A stretch of 64,000 bases of DNA from Desulfocapsa sp. (GTDB taxonomy: Bacteria; Desulfobacterota; Desulfobulbia; Desulfobulbales; Desulfocapsaceae), in the NCBI GenBank assembly GCA_029934815.1, contig JAOZLM010000001.1, positions 1 to 64,000 of the forward strand. The letters are read 5' to 3'. Shown here piece by piece: positions 43,975 through 51,522 of the stretch. Both the position numbers and the translations under genes were made by a program. Numbering within the stretch: position 1 is the stretch's first letter; each line of letters begins with the position of its first letter. Below the pieces are notes generated by a model that saw nothing but the letters and a program-made list of their open reading frames with translations, was not told where the DNA came from and searched no databases.

Positions 43975-45684
43975 ATGAGATATTCAAAAACACTGATTCC
44001 AACATTGAAAGAAACTCCAGCAGAAGCAGAAGTAGCCAGCCATCGTCTTTTATTACGTGCCGGTTTTATAAGAAAACTCACAGCAGGAATTTATACCTAT
44101 CTGCCAATGGGACTGGCTGCTGTACGAAAAGTTGAACAGATTGTCCGGGAAGAAATGAATAAGGCCGGAGCGCAGGAATTGCTCATGCCAATGGTGCAGC
44201 CGGCAGACCTGTGGAGCGAAACTGGACGATATGAAAAATATGGCCCTGAATTGTTACGTTTCCACGATCGACACAACAGAGAGTCTTGTCTCGGGCCAAC
44301 CCATGAAGAAGTAATTACTGATCTTGCTCGACGAGAAATCAGATCATATCGGGATTTGCCGATCAATCTGTATCAAATCCAGACAAAATTCCGTGATGAG
44401 ATTCGTCCTCGCTTTGGTTTAATGCGAGGCCGTGAATTTATCATGAAAGATGCGTACTCGTTTGATGTAGATGATGATGCTGCAACGACCTCTTACGAGA
44501 TTATGTATGAGACCTACAAAAAAATATTTACTCGCTGTGGTCTTGAATTTCGCCCAGTTGAAGCGGATTCCGGGTCAATCGGCGGCAGTTTTTCTCATGA
44601 GTTTATGGTGCTTGCCGATACCGGTGAAGATACTCTGGTAATCTGTTCTGCATGTGACTACGCCGCAAACAGTGAAAAGGCTGCAGTTGCACCAGCAACA
44701 GTTGACGAAAGTGAAATGCTGCCCCTTGAAAAAGTGGAGACGCCCGGTAAACGTAAGGTTCCTGCGGTTTGCAAGCATATGGGTATTCAGCCCAGTGAGC
44801 TTGTAAAAACCATGGTTTTTAAAACAGATAACGAAACCGTTGCGGTACTTGTTCGTGGAGACCGGGAAGTGCAGGAGGTGAAGCTGAAAAACCTGCTGGG
44901 AGTCGCCGATGTGGAGATGGCAGACGATAAAGAGGTTTATGATGCAACAGGCGTCCCCACTGGATATCTTGGACCCGTTGGTATTCGGGTAAAACTTCTT
45001 GTTGACCAGGAAGTTGCTGCCATGAAGAACTTTGTGGTGGGTGGCAATGAAAAGAACTTCCACATGATCAATGTAAATATAGGACGTGATTTTGAAGCAG
45101 CAGAAGTTGCTGATTTACGTCAGATCAGCCCGGATGACCCATGTCCTGCATGCGGTGGTAAGCTGAATCTCAAAGAAGGGATAGAAGTCGGGCACGTATT
45201 TAAGCTCGGCACCGGATACTCTGAGTCTATGAATGCTGTGTATCAGACAAAGGATGGAAAGGATCAGCATATGGTCATGGGGTGTTACGGTATCGGCATC
45301 AGTCGGATTGTTGCTGCGGCCATTGAGCAGAATCATGATGAAAACGGAATGATTTTTCCAATGCCTCTGGCACCCATGCAGGTTGTTTTACTCAATCTGG
45401 GATTGAAAGATAAGCAGATAACGGATGCCGCAGAATCTCTATACAAAGAACTGCAGGCAAAAGGTGTTGAGGTACTCCTTGATGACCGTGATGAACGGCC
45501 GGGATTTAAATTTAAAGATGCAGATCTTTTGGGAATCCCCTTACGACTTACTGTCGGTAAGAGTTTGACCAAAGATGGAGTTGTTGAACTGCGTCACAGA
45601 AAAGACGGGATTACTGAAGAACTGGCACCAGAAAAAATAACAGAAAGAGTACTTGAGATCATTCAATCTCAAATAAATGGCTGA
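43975..45684 (+). CDS. proS: Prolyl-tRNA synthetase, bacterial type
   Basis: A 569-residue class II synthetase with the YbaK-like editing insertion between motifs 2 and 3. Motif 1 is around GAQELLMPMVQPADLW, motif 2 in QTKFRDEIRPRFGLMRGREFIMKDAYSF, and motif 3 in MGCYGIGISRIVAA. The stop TGA overlaps the ATG of the next gene by one base. Only a weak ribosome site is visible. Confidence 0.99.
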   Translation: MRYSKTLIPTLKETPAEAEVASHRLLLRAGFIRKLTAGIYTYLPMGLAAVRKVEQIVREEMNKAGAQELLMPMVQPADLWSETGRYEKYGPELLRFHDRHNRESCLGPTHEEVITDLARREIRSYRDLPINLYQIQTKFRDEIRPRFGLMRGREFIMKDAYSFDVDDDAATTSYEIMYETYKKIFTRCGLEFRPVEADSGSIGGSFSHEFMVLADTGEDTLVICSACDYAANSEKAAVAPATVDESEMLPLEKVETPGKRKVPAVCKHMGIQPSELVKTMVFKTDNETVAVLVRGDREVQEVKLKNLLGVADVEMADDKEVYDATGVPTGYLGPVGIRVKLLVDQEVAAMKNFVVGGNEKNFHMINVNIGRDFEAAEVADLRQISPDDPCPACGGKLNLKEGIEVGHVFKLGTGYSESMNAVYQTKDGKDQHMVMGCYGIGISRIVAAAIEQNHDENGMIFPMPLAPMQVVLLNLGLKDKQITDAAESLYKELQAKGVEVLLDDRDERPGFKFKDADLLGIPLRLTVGKSLTKDGVVELRHRKDGITEELAPEKITERVLEIIQSQING

Positions 45685-47849
45685 TGAATACCGAGCTTAA
45701 CGTCATGGCGAACCCGGAAGGACTTAAAGTCCTGATCCGGAGTTATATGAATGGTGCAGACCTCACGGCAATTGATCGTGCCTGGGAGCTGGCCGTCTCT
45801 GTTCACGCTGACAAAACACATTTCTCAGGAACGCCGTACCTGGATCATACGCTGCATGTAGCCTCCACCCTTGCCTCCATGCACCTTGATCTTGATACCA
45901 TTGTTGCAGGATTGCTCCATGGTGTTCTTAAGGCAGGTGTTGAGTTAGCAGATTTACGTAAAGATTTTGGCGACAGTGTCGCCGGTATTGTAAATGGCTG
46001 TACCCGTATTGCCAACGTACATTATAACTCCAAACTGACCCACCAGGCGGAAAATGTTCGAAAGATGCTGCTGGCCATAGCCAGTGATGTCAGGGTATTG
46101 CTTGTAAAACTTGCTGACAGGTTGCAGGATATGTGTCTGCTTGACACAGTGGAGCTTACCCGCAGAAGGGAAATTTCCCGCGAGACCAAAGATCTTTATG
46201 CACCTCTGGCATCACGTTTGGGCATCGACTGGATGAAACGTGAGCTTGAAGATCTCTCCTTTCAGTATCTTCATGCCGGGGAATATTCAGAGCTTGTTTC
46301 AAAGCTTGAAAGCTCGCTTGCAGAAAGACAACTGTATGTTGATGAAGTGATTTCCATCCTTCATGAAAAACTAGGGAACAATAATATTAACCCCACACGT
46401 ATTATTGGCCGCCCGAAACATCTCTACTCCATTTACAAAAAGCTGATTACGCAGCAGATTCCTCTGGAGCGCGTTTATGATAAAGTAGCTTTTCGTATTA
46501 TCGTCAATACGGTGAATGAGTGTTACGAGGCATTGGGGGTTATCCATTCCAACTGGGCACCTGTTCCCGGTCGTATTAAAGATTTTATCTCCGTTCCAAA
46601 AGCCAACAACTACCAGTCCATGCACACAACAGTTGCGGGGCCCCATGGTCATTTTATCGAAATCCAGATCCGTACAGAAAAAATGGATCGCATCGCTCAG
46701 GAAGGTGTTGCTGCTCATTGGGCTTACAAAGAAGGGCAGAGTGCTTCGGATGAAGACAGCAGGCTTTTTAAGAGACTGAAAAGTCTGGTGAAACATCTAC
46801 AGGATGTTGAAGATCCACGGGAATTCCTCGATTCTGTTCATGGCGAACTTTACGCCAATGAGGTGTATGCATTAACTCCGGCCGGTGAAGTAAAAGAATT
46901 GCCTGAGGATGCAAGCCCCATCGATTTCGCCTACGCAATTCACACAGAAGTGGGTGATCATTGTGTGGGAGCCAAGGTGAATAACAGGCTTGTACCGCTG
47001 AAATATAAAATTCAGAATGGCGATATTCTGGAAATTATAACATCCCGAAAACAGCGTCCGCGAAGGGGCTGGCTTGAGCTTGTCAAAACAGGTCGTGCCA
47101 GATCTCACATTCGTTCCTGGTTGCGTAAAGAAGAGCGTGAAAAGGCACTGAATCTTGGTCGTGAGATCTGTGAAAGAGAGCTGAAGCGCTACGATACCAC
47201 CCTGAAAAAGATGGTGAAAAGTGGTCATGTGAAACGTTTGCTGACTGCTTTGCATTGCAATTCTTTAGAGGATATGCTGGCCAAGGTGGGTAGTGGTATG
47301 ATTACCATTCCTCACCTGGTGAAGACTTTAGAGCCCCCGGAAATACAAAAAGAAAAAGAGCAGAAACGAGCCGCCATAGCATCATTGCCAACAGAGCAGC
47401 GAAAGCAATCTTCCGGCCCGGGTATTATCATCCAAGGTATGGATGATATGCTGGTTAAAATAAGCCGGTGCTGTAATCCTGTTCCAGGTGATGCCATTAT
47501 GGGGTTTGTAACCAGTGGACGGGGTATTTCTGTACATAAAAAAGAATGTATAAACCTGCGAGCTACTGATCCACAGCGCTGGATTGATGTTGAATGGTCA
47601 GGAAGTGGTGAGAGTAAGCACCGAGTCGAGATTCAGGTGAGTGCTGAAAATGGTAAAGGTGTTTTTGTCGCAATCAGTGGTTCTATTAGCAGTGATGAGG
47701 CAAGTATCCTTGAGATTTCAGCTCATGTAACACCTACAGATACAGCTGATTTTCATATTGCCCTTGAAGTGAGCAGTCTGGAACATCTGGAGCTGATATT
47801 GCAGCATTTACGCCAGATGGAGCAGGTAATTATGGCGAGAAGAGCCTGA
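45684..47849 (+). CDS. Long RelA/SpoT homologue, (p)ppGpp synthetase with degenerate hydrolase
   Basis: A 721-residue Rel-type protein. The HD domain (about 25-180) keeps H55, H79 and D145 but reads HG (79-80) instead of HD, KA (83-84) instead of ED, and QD (148-149) instead of HN, so ppGpp hydrolysis is probably lost. The synthetase (about 235-350) is intact: GRPKHLYSIYKK, RIKD (297-300), NNYQSMHTTV and EIQIRTEKM with catalytic Glu326. TGS (EVYALTPAGEVKELP), zinc-finger (ISRCCNPVPGD) and ACT domains follow. The RxKD charge is typical of bifunctional Rel rather than RelA. Translation is coupled to proS by a TGATG junction. It could be called relA or rel; I leave the symbol open. Confidence 0.93.
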   Translation: MNTELNVMANPEGLKVLIRSYMNGADLTAIDRAWELAVSVHADKTHFSGTPYLDHTLHVASTLASMHLDLDTIVAGLLHGVLKAGVELADLRKDFGDSVAGIVNGCTRIANVHYNSKLTHQAENVRKMLLAIASDVRVLLVKLADRLQDMCLLDTVELTRRREISRETKDLYAPLASRLGIDWMKRELEDLSFQYLHAGEYSELVSKLESSLAERQLYVDEVISILHEKLGNNNINPTRIIGRPKHLYSIYKKLITQQIPLERVYDKVAFRIIVNTVNECYEALGVIHSNWAPVPGRIKDFISVPKANNYQSMHTTVAGPHGHFIEIQIRTEKMDRIAQEGVAAHWAYKEGQSASDEDSRLFKRLKSLVKHLQDVEDPREFLDSVHGELYANEVYALTPAGEVKELPEDASPIDFAYAIHTEVGDHCVGAKVNNRLVPLKYKIQNGDILEIITSRKQRPRRGWLELVKTGRARSHIRSWLRKEEREKALNLGREICERELKRYDTTLKKMVKSGHVKRLLTALHCNSLEDMLAKVGSGMITIPHLVKTLEPPEIQKEKEQKRAAIASLPTEQRKQSSGPGIIIQGMDDMLVKISRCCNPVPGDAIMGFVTSGRGISVHKKECINLRATDPQRWIDVEWSGSGESKHRVEIQVSAENGKGVFVAISGSISSDEASILEISAHVTPTDTADFHIALEVSSLEHLELILQHLRQMEQVIMARRA

Positions 47850-47870
47850 TAAATTTAGAGGGAGGAGAGC

Positions 47871-48140
47871 GTGAAAGAGAACATTACCGCAATGTATGCC
47901 AGGAAGAATTTTGGCCGTTTGCTGGATAAAACAGCACTTCTTGGTACCACCCATATTATTGAACGGGCCGGCCGTCCCATGGCCGCTTTGGTGGCAATTG
48001 ATGATGTACAGGTTACAGAGTCCGCTGCAGAAGATATGCAGGTTGCCCTTGAAAAACTCGTCAATAAAATCAAGGGTGAGAAGTCCAAAAAATTAAAAAA
48101 AGCCATTGCTGAGGCAAGAGCAGTGGCTGCTCAACTCTAA
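47871..48140 (+). CDS. Phd/YefM-like antitoxin-type protein, no adjacent toxin
   Basis: An 89-residue protein starting with GTG behind a strong GGGAGGAG. The first half resembles the Phd/YefM DNA-binding fold: ITAMYARKNFGRLLDKTAL, then HIIERAGRPMAALVAIDD. The C-terminal helix is Lys-rich. The next gene is a zinc-ribbon/Smr protein, not a RelE, Doc or PIN toxin, so the gene may be an orphan or have lost its partner. It follows rel by 21 bp and may be on its transcript. Confidence 0.75.
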   Translation: MKENITAMYARKNFGRLLDKTALLGTTHIIERAGRPMAALVAIDDVQVTESAAEDMQVALEKLVNKIKGEKSKKLKKAIAEARAVAAQL

Positions 48141-48154
48141 GACTGGTCAGCCCT

Positions 48155-48610
48155 GTGTCTCTTTGTCAGATTTGTGGGAATACCATTGATGCAGCCGCAT
48201 CACGATGTCCATTTTGTAGTAGTGAGCAGGAGGGCGACCCTCAGTCATCTTCCTCAAAAGCAAAATTTGCTCAGAAAACGGTCAATCTTGAGCAGGGCCT
48301 CCCAACCGTTGAGCAAGCCCTTGCCCGTCTGAAACGTGAACTGGCCACTGCAAGGCATGAGAAAATACGCATAGTAACCTTTATTCATGGCTATGGTTCC
48401 ACCGGAAAAGGTGGTGCTATTCGCCTGGAATGTCGCAAGACTCTGGCTTATTTGACGAGTCTTGGTGAACTGCACACTGTTATCCATGGGGAAAATTTTA
48501 ATCGCCGTCATGGTTCCACAAAACACCTCCTCGGCCGTTTTCCCGACCTTAATCATCATCCTCATCTCAATAATAATAACAAAGGCATTACGCTGGTACA
48601 GTTATACTGA
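48155..48610 (+). CDS. Zinc-ribbon plus Smr-domain protein
   Basis: A 151-residue protein. The N-terminal zinc ribbon uses C4, C7, C18 and C21. The Smr domain has TFIHGYGSTGKGGAIR with His78, the sequence linked to nuclease or nucleic-acid binding in MutS2-type Smr proteins. It lacks any MutS portion. The likely start is GTG at 48155, without a good ribosome site. It lies 14 bp after the antitoxin-like gene. Cellular role unknown; a nucleic-acid role is inferred from Smr. Confidence 0.8.
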   Translation: MSLCQICGNTIDAAASRCPFCSSEQEGDPQSSSSKAKFAQKTVNLEQGLPTVEQALARLKRELATARHEKIRIVTFIHGYGSTGKGGAIRLECRKTLAYLTSLGELHTVIHGENFNRRHGSTKHLLGRFPDLNHHPHLNNNNKGITLVQLY

Positions 48611-48741
48611 TCACTTTCATTACATGATTGTAACTTGCTTAAGAAAAAAAGAGTGTTTATTTGTGTAGGACATCAGTAAAGACAAATTCTCCATTTATGG
48701 TGGATTGACAAAAGTGATAAACTCGTAAAACCTAAATTTTG

Positions 48742-48867
48742 GATGGCTAAGTAAAAAACTTCAGATTCGAGGAGCTCAAATTTGATGGAGTGAGGCGTAC
48801 TTAAGTACGTCGTAACGACAGCAAATTTGAAGTGACGAAGAAGGTGAAGAGTTTTTACGACGCCATC
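48742..48867 (+). repeat. Palindromic repeat family A, copy 2 (upstream of FKBP gene)
   Basis: A 126-bp element in the same orientation as copy 1. The left end is GATGGCTAAGTAAAAAACTTC, the right end TTTTTACGACGCCATC. The central GGCGTACTTAAGTACGTCG lies between CAAATTTG arms that pair with each other. The frame of the downstream FKBP gene stays open through the right arm (giving KKVKSFYDAIKSK). Upstream, 48611-48741 holds a TTGACA at about 48707 but no convincing -10. Confidence 0.87.
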
Positions 48868-48903
48868 AAAAGTAAACTATATAAAAAACAGGAGTATATA
48901 CCA

Positions 48904-49626
48904 ATGAAACGTATTGCAGGAATTGCGTTATTTGCATGTTTAGTTGTCCCCGGAACAATTCAGGCAGCAGATACTGCCGAACTCAAAACATTTAAGGATA
49001 AGCTGAGCTACAGCATGGGTCTTGATATGGGGACTTATCTCAATGGTATCGGGGACGAACTTGATTATGCTCGCTTGATTGAAGGATTGAAAACCGGATA
49101 TGATGGCGGGAAATCTGTTCTCACCACTGAGGAGATGCAGGCAGTACAACAGGAATTTGCTGCAAAAATGAAAACCAGACAAGAAGCAGAAATGCTGGCC
49201 ATGCAGGAAAATAATAAAAAAGCTGGAGATGTATTCCTGGCAGAAAATAAAAAGAAAGAAGGCGTAACAATAACTGAAAGTGGTCTGCAGTATGAGATTG
49301 TCACAGCAGGAACTGGTAATTCTCCAAAAACCACCGACACCGTGACCGTGCATTATAAGGGTACAACCATTGACGGAACAGTTTTTGATGATTCCAGCAA
49401 GCGTGGTGAACCAGCCGTTTTTGGCGTGACTCAGGTTATTCCCGGCTGGAGCGAAGTACTTCAGTTGATGAAAGAAGGTGCTAAATATAAGGTTGTTATT
49501 CCGTCAAGTCTTGCCTACGGCGAGCGTGGAGTACCACCAATGATTGAGCCAAACTCTGTTCTCGTTTTTGATGTGGAGCTAGTCTCCATTGCGAAAGAAG
49601 CAACTACTGAAGCTGTAAAAAAATAA
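48904..49626 (+). CDS. Periplasmic FKBP-type peptidyl-prolyl isomerase
   Basis: A 240-residue FkpA/Mip-like protein. A signal peptide (MKRIAGIALFACLVVPGTIQA) precedes an N-terminal helical dimerisation domain (about 25-120) and a C-terminal FKBP domain with VTVHYKGTTIDGTVFDDSSKRGE, VIPGWSEVLQLMKEGAK and PSSLAYGERGVPPMIEPNSVLVFDVEL. The open frame runs 24 codons farther into repeat A, but the signal peptide begins only at the ATG at 48904, which has AGGAGTAT upstream. It probably helps fold envelope proteins. Confidence 0.95.
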   Translation: MKRIAGIALFACLVVPGTIQAADTAELKTFKDKLSYSMGLDMGTYLNGIGDELDYARLIEGLKTGYDGGKSVLTTEEMQAVQQEFAAKMKTRQEAEMLAMQENNKKAGDVFLAENKKKEGVTITESGLQYEIVTAGTGNSPKTTDTVTVHYKGTTIDGTVFDDSSKRGEPAVFGVTQVIPGWSEVLQLMKEGAKYKVVIPSSLAYGERGVPPMIEPNSVLVFDVELVSIAKEATTEAVKK

Positions 49627-49645
49627 TCTGGCGAGGAACCCGGAT

Positions 49646-49798
49646 ATGGCAAAAACTAAAAAGAAATGCTGTAAGAAGGTTGAGAAGAAGGGCAAATGCT
49701 GTAGTCGTTGCCCCTTGTTTGTGGAGATTGAGGCACAGATAAAAGAAAACGCTAAGAAAAAGAGCAAGAAAAAGAAGAAGAAAAAAGGGAAAAAATAA
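49646..49798 (+). CDS. Cys/Lys-rich microprotein
   Basis: A 50-residue protein, MAKTKKKCCKKVEKKGKCCS and onward. The cysteines form CC-x8-CC-x2-C (8, 9, 18, 19, 22), followed by PLFVEIEAQIKENA and a tail that is almost entirely lysine; 22 of the 50 residues are Lys. GAGGAA precedes the ATG, and a strong terminator follows the stop by 9 bp. It lies 19 bp after the FKBP gene. Possible roles are metal binding or nucleic-acid binding; I recognise no named family. Confidence 0.75.
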   Translation: MAKTKKKCCKKVEKKGKCCSRCPLFVEIEAQIKENAKKKSKKKKKKKGKK

Positions 49799-49807
49799 CT
49801 CTCTTTT

Positions 49808-49844
49808 AAAAGGCTCCGAGGCATCTGCTTCGGAGCCTTTTTTT
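49808..49844 (+). terminator. Rho-independent terminator after the microprotein gene
   Basis: AAAAGGCTCCGA (49808-49819) pairs perfectly with TCGGAGCCTTTT (49830-49841), with T's to 49844. It ends the FKBP-microprotein unit. Confidence 0.93.
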
Positions 49845-49850
49845 GTTTAA

Positions 49851-49898
49851 ACAGAACTGCCTTCGCACTAGCTATTAGGTCGCGGAAAGCAGTTCTGT
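49851..49898 (-). terminator. Hairpin ending the minus-strand lipoprotein gene
   Basis: ACAGAACTGC (49851-49860) pairs with GCAGTTCTGT (49889-49898). On the minus strand it is followed by TTTAAACAAAA and lies just after the stop of the lipoprotein gene, so it probably terminates that transcript. Confidence 0.65.
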
Positions 49899-49909
49899 GA
49901 ACAGATTTA

Positions 49910-50152
49910 CTACTTGTGCTTTGGTGTCTGGTTCTGTTTCATCAGGTATTCAATTTTGTTTTCTGCAGTATCAGCTGTTGCTTTAGCATTTTGTGCTGTC
50001 TCACTGGCAGCATTGGCTGTTTGTAACGCCTGATTAGCTGTTTGGTTTGCCTGCTGAACCTGAAGTTTTAGTGCATCTACGTCGCCATTGCTGGCACAAC
50101 CGGCAAGGCTGACGAAAAAGAGTAACGTAAGTAATCGAATTGTGTGTTTCAT
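49910..50152 (-). CDS. Lpp-like small outer-membrane lipoprotein
   Basis: An 80-residue lipoprotein. The signal peptide ends in the lipobox LAGC with lipidated Cys19, and the mature part is an Ala/Gln/Thr-rich heptad coil (VQQANQTANQALQTANAASE) resembling murein lipoprotein, ending in a Lys-containing tail (QTPKHK). AAGGAG (plus-strand CTCCTT at 50158-50163) sets the ATG at 50152; a longer frame upstream has no signal-peptide logic. Lpp-type proteins tether the outer membrane to peptidoglycan, which is inferred here from sequence pattern only. Confidence 0.85.
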   Translation of the reverse strand: MKHTIRLLTLLFFVSLAGCASNGDVDALKLQVQQANQTANQALQTANAASETAQNAKATADTAENKIEYLMKQNQTPKHK

Positions 50153-50327
50153 GGAAATCTCCTTGGTTAAATAATAATACAAAATGTAATGGATAGTACC
50201 TCTCAACAATTTTAAAATAAGCTACCACATTATCAGGGACGAGAATAGGAAATTATACCGCTGAACTGACACAAGGGGTTAGGTATCGACATTTTGGACA
50301 GGTTTTATTGCAGCGCCCAGAACTGTA

Positions 50328-50589
50328 TCAGCCAGTCAGATATGTTTTACATCTTGCCAGTTTTGTGTAGCCAAGCATTTGAAACGGGTAGTGGGTGTCA
50401 TACTCAATCAGAAGCTGTGTAAGACGAACGGGAGTGGTAATGGGAGGCGCCAGTGCTTCCACCAGATTTGGTTTGATCAGTACTGTTTTTTTTGCCGATA
50501 CATCCTGGAAGATCTGCAGCATGGAGCAGTGGTGGCAGTGAATTTTCAAGAGTTGTTATGGTGGTTGCGTATACCTTTTTTTTGTTCAT
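50328..50589 (-). pseudogene. Remnant of a DUF362-type gene, frameshifted and truncated
   Basis: On the minus strand a frame starting at 50589 reads MNKKKVYATTITTLENSLPP and then LLHAADLPGCIGKK. In another frame, from about 50525, it continues KKTVLIKPNLVEALAPPITT and PVRLTQLLIEY. The latter matches the N-terminal core of DUF362 proteins (VLIKPNLV and PPVTT-like motifs). The join needs a frameshift near 50490, and the similarity ends at about 50395 without the rest of the roughly 300-residue domain. It looks like a decayed fragment. Its neighbour is a ferredoxin-nitroreductase gene on the other strand. Confidence 0.65.
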
Positions 50590-50724
50590 GTGCTCATGTT
50601 TTGTGTGAAAAATTGAATGCGTTTGATATTTACTCTCTTTACAGATTTTTTGTACTATAATATAAAGGTACATCACACCTGACACGCTATCCGTAACTTA
50701 GATATAAATAGAGTTGGAGTTCCA
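50590..50724 (+). other. Spacer upstream of the ferredoxin-nitroreductase gene
   Basis: AT-rich sequence with several possible -10 elements (e.g. TATAAT near 50657) but no clean -35 at correct distance. GTTGGAG lies before the ATG at 50725. Together with 50210-50327 on the other side of the DUF362 remnant I see no further gene in this 570-bp gap. Confidence 0.35.
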
Positions 50725-51522
50725 ATGAAGATCAGTCTCACCGTTGATATTGAAAAATGTGTAAAATGCTACTCCTGTATTGCAGAATGCCCCTTTGATT
50801 TGATTAATGAAGATAAAGAAGGGTTCCCGCAGCTGCGAAAGGCAGCATTACGGAGATGTATTCGTTGCGGACACTGTATGGCAGTGTGTGGCAGCGGTGC
50901 GCTGGATATCTCAATTTCTCCATTGGCAGAAAGTATTCCGGTGGATAAAAAACTACTTCCCACCTCTCAGTCTGTTGAGCATTTTTTAAAAGGCAGAAGA
51001 TCTATCAGAACGTATAAAAACCGAGTTGCCGACCATGAAACTCTGGCAGCTATCCTTGATGTCAGTCGTTATGCTCCAAGTGCACATAATTGTCAGTCAG
51101 CACACTGGATTATGGTGGAAGATCCGGCAGAAGTGAAAAGGCTGGCGGGAATGGTTGTTGATTATATGCGGGAGATAAAGGTGTTCCCCGGGTTGATTCG
51201 CGCATGGGACCTAGGGGAAGATAAGGTTTTACGTGGTGCACCGCATCTTGCTATTTGTCATGCAGATCCGAAAAAAAGTGAACATCCTGTGGAAGATTGC
51301 ACCTTATCTACTGCTTATCTTGATCTTAGTGCCAGCAGTTTTGGGCTTGGTAGTTGCTGGGCCGGTTTTCTGGTGCAGGCTTTTTATAAACACAAGCCTC
51401 TTGTCGATGCCCTTGCTCTGCCGGAAAATCACATAGTGTATACGGCTTTGATGTTGGGGTATCCGAAATTCAAATATAGAAATATTCCGCAGCGCGATGA
51501 GTTGAAAGTTACCTGGCGCTAG
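50725..51522 (+). CDS. Ferredoxin-nitroreductase fusion protein
   Basis: A 265-residue protein with two [4Fe-4S] motifs (C12, C15, C18, C22 and C45, C48, C51, C55) followed from about residue 88 by a flavin nitroreductase domain (GRRSIRTYKNRVADHETL, SRYAPSAHNCQSAHWIMVED, FGLGSCWAGF, ALMLGYPKFKY). Such fusions are common in anaerobes and are thought to pass electrons from a ferredoxin-like module to FMN; the substrate is unknown. Its 3' end overlaps the convergent activase gene by 14 bp. Confidence 0.92.
   Translation: MKISLTVDIEKCVKCYSCIAECPFDLINEDKEGFPQLRKAALRRCIRCGHCMAVCGSGALDISISPLAESIPVDKKLLPTSQSVEHFLKGRRSIRTYKNRVADHETLAAILDVSRYAPSAHNCQSAHWIMVEDPAEVKRLAGMVVDYMREIKVFPGLIRAWDLGEDKVLRGAPHLAICHADPKKSEHPVEDCTLSTAYLDLSASSFGLGSCWAGFLVQAFYKHKPLVDALALPENHIVYTALMLGYPKFKYRNIPQRDELKVTWR

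Noticed and set aside
48832..48903. N-terminal extension of the FKBP protein
   Set aside because: It is translated from repeat A and would bury the signal peptide; the ATG at 48904 has a ribosome site.
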